Assembly: GCF_003610465.1 (NCBI RefSeq)
Contig: NZ_RAQI01000006.1
Span: 210,418-274,417, forward strand
DNA length: 64,000 bases
Source of the DNA: Xenorhabdus ehlersii
GTDB lineage: Bacteria > Pseudomonadota > Gammaproteobacteria > Enterobacterales > Enterobacteriaceae
Direction of reading: 5' to 3'
Shown here piece by piece: positions 45,452-51,789 of the stretch (within the stretch, counting starts at the first letter, position 1; each line of letters opens with the position of its first letter). Under the pieces are notes generated by a model that saw nothing but the letters and a program-made list of their open reading frames with translations, made no database searches and had not been told where the DNA came from. The translations under genes and the position numbers were made by a program.

Positions 45452-46174
45452 ATGTTGAAATTTCTTAAGTTCTTCCCAGAGGGGTTTCACGTTTATGAAG
45501 ATAAAATGCCTGAATACCCCCATTATTTACGTCTGACTATATCGGGGCATGGAAATGATGATGGATTCCTAGCATCGCTTTTTGGTGGTGACAAATTTTT
45601 TGCTGACAACAAAAAGGAATATTCTCATATAGAACCAGAAAGATTAGTACGTATTTTGACGTTATTTTTTGGGACTTTCTTAAAAAAATATCGGGTTATT
45701 CGTTTGTTTTTTTGCCAGTCAGCGGGATTTGAATACGGTGAAATCGAAAAATCTTTTGCGGCTGAATTTTCTCGAAAATTGAAATATTCCTCTTATTATA
45801 ATGAGTATGTTATCGTTGAGGCTTTTATAACAAATATTGCTTCTAGGCCTTTTAATTATGAGAAATATAAAAAAGATCGCAAAGAAGAAAGAGAAAATGA
45901 TAGTGAAGAACATCCTAATTATCCTAATAAAAAGAAAAAAAGGATCTTGAAAGCCAGCCATGAACCCACTACCGTCACTAAAATGTATTTTCATGGGAAA
46001 GAAAAAGAAAAAAATTTAATTGATAAAATGAACAAATCTTTTAATAAAAATATAATGAGTTCTGAACCTATTATGGACGACATGGATAAACGAATATTTT
46101 TCCGCAATGGGGCAATAGTGCATATTGGAACATTAATGTCTGATAGATATAAGAAATTTAGAAAAATAGACTAA
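45452..46174 (+). CDS. Hypothetical protein with caspase-fold-like His/Cys signature, possible effector protease
   Basis: 240 residues, strongly AT-biased, not confidently recognised. The N-terminal half shows a beta-strand then SGHGND (His33), a helix-like segment with ERLVRILTLF, and another strand ending in CQSAG (Cys88). This spacing and the GHG...CxSA pattern resemble clan CD cysteine peptidases, such as caspase-fold and MARTX (C80) autoprotease domains. Residues 145-215 are highly charged (Lys/Glu rich). No signal peptide. The gene sits alone between two inverted copies of a defective IS6-type element. If the motif reading is right it could be a toxin or a C80-type effector domain. I see no adjacent immunity gene. 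Confidence 0.6.
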   Translation: MLKFLKFFPEGFHVYEDKMPEYPHYLRLTISGHGNDDGFLASLFGGDKFFADNKKEYSHIEPERLVRILTLFFGTFLKKYRVIRLFFCQSAGFEYGEIEKSFAAEFSRKLKYSSYYNEYVIVEAFITNIASRPFNYEKYKKDRKEERENDSEEHPNYPNKKKKRILKASHEPTTVTKMYFHGKEKEKNLIDKMNKSFNKNIMSSEPIMDDMDKRIFFRNGAIVHIGTLMSDRYKKFRKID

Positions 46175-46252
46175 ACATAGATCTGTTTTCATACATAAAA
46201 AATGGAATTATTATTCCAAACTAGATTTGTATCTATCGGATGGAGATAGATG

Positions 46253-46807
46253 GGTTCTGTCGTATTAAGCAGTGTCCGGGTATCATGCCGTTTTTTTGTT
46301 GAGTGATTCACCGATGTCCCTTATCCGAAAAGCATTCAAACGCCTGCACTATCCTGTTGATATCATCGCTCAGTGTGTTCGCTGGTATCTGGCCTATGCA
46401 CTGAGCCTGCGTGACCTGGAGGAAATGCTAGCTGAGCGGGGGATAACCGTCGATCATTCCACGCTCTCCCGCTGGGTTCATCGTCTGATCCCGTTGAGGG
46501 TCAAACGCTATCGGCGGAGCAAGCCTGCTGTTGGGCGTCGGTGGCGAATGGACGAAACCTATATCAAAATCAAAGGGAAATCTTTAAAAAGGCGATGCGT
46601 CAGCATGGACAACCCGACGTGGTGACGATGGATAAAAGTGGCGCCAATAAAGCCACAGTGGACGAGTAAAATCAGGGAAAACCTAAGGATAGCGACATCA
46701 TTATCCGGCAAAACAAATACCTTAATAATCTGATTGAACAGGAGCACCCGGCGAACAATCAATCATCTCATCTTCACTCGTACTTTCTTTGTTAATGCGA
46801 CAGAACC
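46253..46807 (+). mobile_element. Internally deleted IS6-family element, copy 2 (inverted relative to copy 1)
   Basis: Same 555 bp as the element at 44708-45262 in the opposite orientation. I found only one base difference by eye, near the right end (GATGAGATG versus GATGAGGTG in the same orientation). The transposase remnant starts at 46314 (MSLIRKAFKRLHYPVD), is frame-disrupted at the same place and has the same two internal deletions. No 8-bp target duplication flanks it, nor do the outer flanks of the two copies match each other. Confidence 0.88.
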
Positions 46808-46966
46808 GAAGCGAGAGTATCTGCCATAAAATAACCTCATTCTGTGTATTTCATGGCAGTATAGAGGGGAACTATAATTTCTCAATAAACAGCTAGCGTT
46901 GGTAGTCATGTATAGGAATGCCATACTCCCATATAATGGTTAAGCCTATTTGGGGGAGACTGACCA

Positions 46967-47647
46967 TCAAAATGGCTCATTTTGGGGTATGTATTGATTC
47001 CATAATGCCTCGCCTTCCTTACTCTCCCAAGGTGGAGTAGTAGGTTTACCGTTCAACCAAAATTGTATTTTTTGTTGAACCCGAAAAAAATGTCTATTTC
47101 TATAAATCCATCTTAACTCACGCGCAGTTATATCTGACGAGCCCCGAGAACCAGGATATTCTTTTTTTTGCACTATATATTCCATGTCTATCTTATCAAG
47201 AATAAAATGTACATGCATATCTTTGGTCATTTCGTCATCGTTTCTGGTTATCCAAGATAATCCTCCCTTGCATTTCCTACCAAATTGTGACATTATGTCA
47301 ACATTTGTTTTTTCCCTTTCTTCTTCTTTTTTTATGTCTGCCAAGGATTTTTGGGTAGTGTAATATTTAGGATGCTGACTAAGATATGACATAAAGTTAC
47401 TTTGGAAACGCTGTTTTCTCCCTAAGGTCATTCTGTTTTTTCGTTCCTGACCGTCACTCCTCATCTCAGCATCTACGGGAATCACATATTCATCTATTAT
47501 TCGAGGTCGTACTCTGTACTTACTCATTTCTAGTTCAAGGAGTTTAAATTCAGGAAATTCTTTAGTGTAGTTTATTCTTTGATCCTTTAGTCCATAAATA
47601 AGATCATTGGGATGAATTTTTTGCCTAAACGGTGCATTGAATGGCAT
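46967..47647 (-). CDS. Hypothetical protein, intact member of a head-to-head paralog pair
   Basis: 226 residues, unrecognised, very rich in Lys, Arg and Glu, no signal peptide or membrane segment. Visible segments are PFRQKIHPNDLIYGLKD, YRVRPRIIDEYVIPVDAE, a basic stretch QERKNRMTLGRKQRF, SYLSQHPKYYTTQ and a charged coil IKKEEEREK. A frame-broken homolog of its first ~105 residues lies on the opposite strand from 47792. Two related genes starting within 150 bases of each other suggest a duplicated effector or toxin-like family. Function unknown. Confidence 0.6.
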   Translation of the reverse strand: MPFNAPFRQKIHPNDLIYGLKDQRINYTKEFPEFKLLELEMSKYRVRPRIIDEYVIPVDAEMRSDGQERKNRMTLGRKQRFQSNFMSYLSQHPKYYTTQKSLADIKKEEEREKTNVDIMSQFGRKCKGGLSWITRNDDEMTKDMHVHFILDKIDMEYIVQKKEYPGSRGSSDITARELRWIYRNRHFFRVQQKIQFWLNGKPTTPPWESKEGEALWNQYIPQNEPF

Positions 47648-47791
47648 TTTTTTATCCTTATATCATTATGTTGTTTTTTATGATTAAATTTTAATTATGT
47701 TGGTGTTTTATGCTGAGTTAATGTGATATTTCTCCCTTCAGTAGGTCTAGTGATTTAAATTTAATAATTTCTGATTATTTTTATATTATAG

Positions 47792-48164
47792 GAACCTTTT
47801 AGGGAAAAAGTTGCTCTTGATGACATCATTTATGGGTTAGATGGCGCCAGGATAAAATACACTGGAATGGAAAATGGGCCATTTACATTAGTTGAGCTTA
47901 GCAGGATTAAGTACAAAGTCAGACCTCACACCATAGATGAGTTTGTCGTTCAAGGTGAGCGAGAAGCGATATACCCAACCTATAACGCCGCAAAGGAAGT
48001 CAAGACATTTCTATCAGGACAGCTTCACATCATACCTTGAACGCCATGCAAAATATTACACAACCACACTAAGTCGATATCCACATAGGGGAAGCTTATT
48101 CAGCAGAAAAAATAGTAGTGTTCCAGTGCTTCTTTCAGCTTATTTTCGACATAAGTATGCATAA
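47792..48164 (+). pseudogene. Frameshifted, truncated paralog of the gene at 46967-47647
   Basis: The plus strand reads EPFREKVALDDIIYGLDGARIKYTG... then KYKVRPHTIDEFVV, colinear with the intact neighbour's PFRQKIHPNDLIYGLKD and KYRVRPRIIDEYVI. A frameshift near 47955-47975 moves the similarity to the frame reading RKSRHFYQDSFTSYLERHAKYYTT, matching the neighbour's RKQRFQSNFMSYLSQHPKYYTT. There is no start codon (a TAG precedes the first codon), and similarity stops after YYTT. Clearly a dead gene fragment. Confidence 0.75.
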
Positions 48165-48349
48165 GTAACCACTAGATAACATTAACATTTATTCAGATTT
48201 ATAGCACAAACCCTTGATTAAAAGGCATTTTCACTCTCCTAATTGTTCAATAAAAATTATCTAAGGTAATATCTGAAGCATACAAGATTAAATACAGTGT
48301 TTTTAGAAAAACCCCTTGCTTGTATAGCTGGGGTTTGGTGTCGCATTTA
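48165..48349. other. Spacer without recognisable content
   Basis: AT-rich sequence between the pseudogene and the IS5-type element. I see no gene or conserved structure in it. Confidence 0.5.
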
Positions 48350-49224
48350 GGGGCTGTTGATGTTTTAAGGTCATAATTCATCAGCCCACATGGGCAACCA
48401 GACAATGATAAACACCAGAGCCAACATACTGGCGTAATTCCGTTTAAGCTTATCGTATCTTGTTGCTATTGCACGAAAATGTTTAACTCTGGCGAACGCA
48501 TTCTTCACCAAATGACGATAACGATATAAACATTTATCAATCTGTTTATCCGATTTTCGGCTATTTTTTCGGTAGGGAATAATCGGCGTTGTTCCTTGTT
48601 GTTCAATATGATTTCTGAAAACCTGACTGTCGTACCCTTTGTCAGCTATCACAAAGTCCGAAGGGGGCGATTGTTCGACTAAACTTTTAGCATGAACAAT
48701 GTCATGCACTTGTCCCCTGGACAATTCAAAATGAACAGGTAAGCCGTAACTATCGACGGCCAAATGGATTTTGGTTGAACGTCCACCACAACTTTTGCCA
48801 ATAGCCTCATCATCATCTGAAGCCGCTCCGGCACTGTGCTGATGCGCTCGAACAATACTGCCATCAATAAATCATTCCCTATCAGCAAACACAGATAACC
48901 ACTTGAAAATGAGCTGTAAAACCCCTTTCTTTGACCAAGCATTGAAACGTTGAAAGATGCTATTCCCTTTGCCGAATTCTGGCGGTAAATCGCGCCAGGG
49001 AACGCTCGTTCTCATTCGGTAAAGAATGCCTTCAAAGGTCAAACGGTGTTCAGGTTTGTGATAAATCCAACCCGCATGTTGCATTAACGCAGATCGCTTA
49101 TTCCATTGGGGATCTGTTAACATAGTTCGTGGCATGATGGTGAGGTCTGGTTGTTTTTTGGCGAAAGTAATTATACCAAATCATCATGCTGTCTAATAAT
49201 CCCTCACAAAACATCAACACTTCC
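48350..49224 (-). mobile_element. IS5-family insertion sequence (IS427-like group)
   Basis: Roughly 875-bp element. A shared core TGTTGATGTTTT occurs in inverted orientation at both ends (48355-48366 and 49208-49219), with imperfect outer bases, so the exact ends are uncertain by a few bases. It carries one transposase reading frame on the minus strand, interrupted by a stop codon. Confidence 0.82.
48371..49135 (-). pseudogene. IS5-family transposase with in-frame nonsense codon
   Basis: Starting at 49135, the first 87 codons read MPRTMLTDPQWNKRSAL..., the helix-turn-helix part of IS5-type enzymes, up to SVFADRE. A TGA then interrupts, and the same frame continues with FIDGSIVRAHQH, GRSTKIHLAVDSYGLP, IADKGYDSQ, IIPYRKNSRK and ERVKHFR-like text (here FARVKHFRAIATRYDK) to 48371. 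The stop replaces what is a Trp in most relatives (EW before the IDGS/IDAT motif), so TGG to TGA is the simplest explanation. Otherwise the catalytic DDE regions look intact. Confidence 0.82.
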
Positions 49225-49283
49225 TAAACAAACATCAGATTTAGTCACTTCATCCTGATTGAGTGACTATATAAAGACTATCT

Positions 49284-49690
49284 GGTTCTGTCGCATTAAC
49301 AAAGAAAGTACGATTGAAGATGAGGTGATTGATTTTTACTCAGCTAATTGATAGGAAAATGCCGCGGGTGAAATCGGACACCCTTCTTTTTGTCGGTATT
49401 GTCCTTTGCGCAACATACAGACCAATTCAATCCCTGCCAACACGGTCTGGGTCCGTCTGAAGTTTTTGAACCCCAGCATAGGACGTGTTCGCCGTTTGAT
49501 GTTGCGGTGATCCTGTTCAATCAGATTATTAAGGTATTTGTTTTGCCGGATAATGATGTCGTTATCCTTAGGTTTTCCCTGATTTTACTCGTCCACTGCG
49601 GCTTTATTGGCGCCACTTTTATCCATCGTCACCACGTCGGGTTGTCCATGCTGACGCATCGCCGTCTGAATCCACAGCACGGTAAAGGTA
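49284..49690 (-). mobile_element. IS6-family remnant, copy 3 (C-terminal part with a different deletion)
   Basis: Begins with the same terminal repeat GGTTCTGTCGCATTAA as the 555-bp copies. The minus strand contains the true C-terminus missing from those copies: RNIKRRTRPMLGFKNFRRTQ, LVCMLRKGQY and ending in SYQLAE. It shares the TAA inside VDE-stop-NQGKPK with the other copies. Toward its inner end AMRQHGQPD is joined to YLYRAVDSDG by a deletion different from theirs. It breaks off near 49690 against IS982 sequence, with a short microhomology (GTAACTTAG). Confidence 0.8.
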
Positions 49691-49885
49691 ACTTAGAAGA
49701 ACTTTATTGCTGTGTCGATGACTTCTGCCAAAAATTTATCCCTCTCTGGCATCAACAACTTATCGAGAATGGATGACGTCAACGTAAGCGCTCCTCTTCC
49801 CTTTCTCTCAGCGAGGTCATGACGATCCTCATTTTATTTCATATGAGCCATTACCGGAATTTTAAAGGCTTTTATCTTGAGCATG
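49686..49885 (+). pseudogene. IS982-family transposase N-terminal fragment
   Basis: The plus strand reads NLEELYCCVDDFCQKFIPLWHQQLIENG, then an in-frame TGA at 49774-49776, then [38 protein letters not shown]. This is the N-terminus of an IS982-type transposase. It has no proper start (fused to the IS6 remnant) and is cut after about 65 residues. Confidence 0.75.
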
Positions 49886-50018
49886 TCACCCTTTATCCCT
49901 TTATCTGCACAAGGAATTCCCGGGGGTAGTCAGTTATACCCGTATGCTTACGTTGAAAAAAAGAGCACTTATTCCCCTGTGCACATTCCTGTCATCACGT
50001 CAAAGCCAAACCGCAGGC
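49886..50018. other. Short unassigned spacer before the cassette array
   Basis: About 130 bases between the IS982 scrap and the first GC-rich repeat. A short open frame ([16 protein letters not shown]) is present but I cannot place it. The first repeat copy is truncated at this point. Confidence 0.4.
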
Positions 50019-50511
50019 CTGCGAGCCGCGCGCAGACAATGCAGCAGGGTCGGGGCGGGGGAGGTAAAACCGCGGAGGCCGCAGGCCGACCTGCTTTCAG
50101 GGGGGTTGCCGGACGGGGGCAAGGCCGCTAAAGAAGAAACTGTTTTTACCGGAACGGGGCACGCTGCTTAAGATTGGCGCTGAGTTTGCCAGGCAGGTGC
50201 TCAGTCGCTGACAGCAGAAGGCGTCAGCCTTGTGCGGTGCACCCCGCGATGCTGATAGCGGGGGCGCCAGACATAATGCAGATTGTGCGATGTGAGCCGC
50301 TCTTCGGGGCTGGGCGCGACGGCAGGGCCGCACGGCGAATTTCGCACAATCTCCCTGCATTATGTTAAATGGGCTTTGGGCAGCCGGCACAGAGTGGTTG
50401 GGGACACCGTGGCCGCCGCTGCCCATTGCCCATTTACCCCCGCCGGTACTGAAGCTGACGGGCAGGCCGGTCACGGTCTGCCCCTGCACGGAACCCCGCG
50501 GACTCAACGGG
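50019..50511. repeat. GC-rich cassette repeat, copy A (5'-truncated)
   Basis: First of three copies of a GC-rich, non-coding segment adjoining the recombinase 3' end. This copy starts at CTGCGAGCCGCGCGCAG and lacks the ~430 bases that precede this point in copy B. It has scattered differences from copies B and C (for example GATTGTGCGA for GATTATGCGA), so it is the most diverged. It contains both long inverted repeats described separately. Long ORFs on either strand are GC-composition artefacts. Confidence 0.85.
50271..50365. promoter_or_regulatory. Imperfect long inverted repeat (candidate recombination site), copy A
   Basis: Left arm ACATAATGCAGATTGTGCGA (50271-50290) and right arm 50342-50365 pair over 20 positions with a four-base insertion (CCCT region) in the right arm and a ~50-base GC-rich apex. 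Compared with copies B and C, the base pair in GTGCGA/TCGCAC has changed on both arms together (A-T in B and C). That supports pairing of the arms. Confidence 0.7.
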
Positions 50512-51577
50512 GATTATCGGGCTGTCCGGTACGCTGGGGTTTCGGGTCTGTGCCAGGTTCTCCGCGGGCACCGCCTGAGCTGCTCTCTGGCGGTTCGGTA
50601 TGGTTGTCTGCGTCCGGTTGGGTTTGGGGGGCACGCTCGGCCGGATGGGTCTGGCTGTGCACCTGCTTGAGCTGTTTGATGGCGACCCGCGTATACACCT
50701 GAGTAGTGTTGAGTTTCTCATGCCCCAGCATCGCCTGGATATGGCGGATATCCGCGCCATTGTCCAGCATCTGCGTCGCCATTGAATGCCGGAACAGGTG
50801 ACAGGCACCCGGCTTGTCTAGCTGCGCCTGATGGCGGATGGCCTTGCCCGCGATTTGGGTCAGGTGCCCCAGACTGAGCGGCTTGCCCTTTTGCGAGATA
50901 AACAGGTAACCGCTGTCATGGCTGTCTGCCAACTGTGGCCGGACCTGCACCAGATAGCGTGTCAGCCAGCCCAGTGCCCGCTCGCCGATAGGCACCACCC
51001 GGTCTTTATGGCCTTTGCCCTGATTGACCACCACGGCCCCGCGTTCGACATCGATATCTCCCTGCCGGAGCTGGCGCAGCTCCATACGCCGGAGGCCACT
51101 GCTCCAGAGGATTTCCAGCATCACCCGGTTGCGCAGTCCCAACACACTCTGATCATCAAGGCTATCCAGCACCTGAGTGGTTTCCCGTTCACTCAGTATC
51201 TGGGCGGGCAACCGTTTCTCTTCTTTTGGCAACACCATCTGCTCGGCCGGGTTGTAGAGGATGTGATGGCGTTGCAGTAACCAGCGGAACCACAACCGCA
51301 GTGTGCCCAGACGTTCACGCTGGCCGTTATGGCTGTAAGGCTGGCCATCGGCCTTGCGGTAAGCCCGCAGATAGCGCTGCCAGCTTTCCAGCAATACCAG
51401 CGTCACCTGTGCCGGATACTGCACGGTGCGCTGCTCGCACCAGTCGACGAACGGTAACAGCCGTTCCCGGTAGCTTTCCCGCGTGCGCGGGCTTTTTCCC
51501 TGTGCAGCCTGTGTATCGAGGTACGCGTCCAGTTGCTGGCGTAAGGTGGCGTGCAGGGGATTAGGTGGGCTTGTCAT
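50504..51577 (-). CDS. Tyrosine recombinase (XerC-like integrase), module 1
   Basis: 357-residue phage-integrase-family recombinase. SAM-like N-terminal core-binding domain (residues ~8-110) and catalytic domain with Arg163 (SSGLRRMEL), Lys188 (QGKGHKDR), His260-x-x-Arg263 (CHLFRHSMAT), His286 (MLGHEKL) and nucleophile Tyr295 (TQVYTRV): a full active site. After about residue 316 the tail is Pro/Gln/Thr-rich and disordered-looking, and differs from the module 2 copy. The ATG follows AAGGAGAAT. It lies 212 bases downstream of the primase gene on the same strand and next to the GC-rich inverted repeats, its likely DNA target. Confidence 0.92.
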   Translation of the reverse strand: MTSPPNPLHATLRQQLDAYLDTQAAQGKSPRTRESYRERLLPFVDWCEQRTVQYPAQVTLVLLESWQRYLRAYRKADGQPYSHNGQRERLGTLRLWFRWLLQRHHILYNPAEQMVLPKEEKRLPAQILSERETTQVLDSLDDQSVLGLRNRVMLEILWSSGLRRMELRQLRQGDIDVERGAVVVNQGKGHKDRVVPIGERALGWLTRYLVQVRPQLADSHDSGYLFISQKGKPLSLGHLTQIAGKAIRHQAQLDKPGACHLFRHSMATQMLDNGADIRHIQAMLGHEKLNTTQVYTRVAIKQLKQVHSQTHPAERAPQTQPDADNHTEPPESSSGGARGEPGTDPKPQRTGQPDNPR

Positions 51578-51789
51578 GCGGATTCTCCTTCTTTTTTGTT
51601 GTATGGGTAGCGAAGAGAGCTGTACGGGCGGAACAGTGTTTTTTGGCTGATGCCGACCACTTTGAGGGGAAGCCTTGCTGTATCTGCCTTTGCCGGGATT
51701 TAACCATCCCGACTACCTGCCGACAACAAGCCGACTGACAGGCGACCAACTGGGCTTTAACCCCGACCGGATAACGTTATACTGCCCGC
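51578..51789 (-). promoter_or_regulatory. Highly conserved spacer between primase and recombinase, module 1
   Basis: 212 bases that differ from the equivalent spacer in module 2 (58291-58502) at only one position by eye, less than the flanking genes. It may contain the recombinase promoter or another cis element. A 62-codon frame here (to 51749) overlaps the recombinase start and has no recognisable features. Confidence 0.5.

Noticed and set aside
45719..45994. 91-codon hydrophobic minus-strand ORF inside the protease-like gene
   Set aside because: Its Phe/Ile-rich composition is the mirror of the Lys/Glu-rich coding strand; antisense artefact.
44700..46815. Composite transposon made by the two IS6-type copies
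   Set aside because: Outer and inner 8-base flanks show no target duplication in any combination, and the transposases are dead.
49877..50131. 84-codon ORF entering the first cassette repeat
   Set aside because: It spans a scrap-repeat junction and has no recognisable domain.
51561..51749. 62-codon ORF overlapping the recombinase start, same in module 2
   Set aside because: Conserved only because the whole spacer is conserved at the nucleotide level; no separate evidence of coding.
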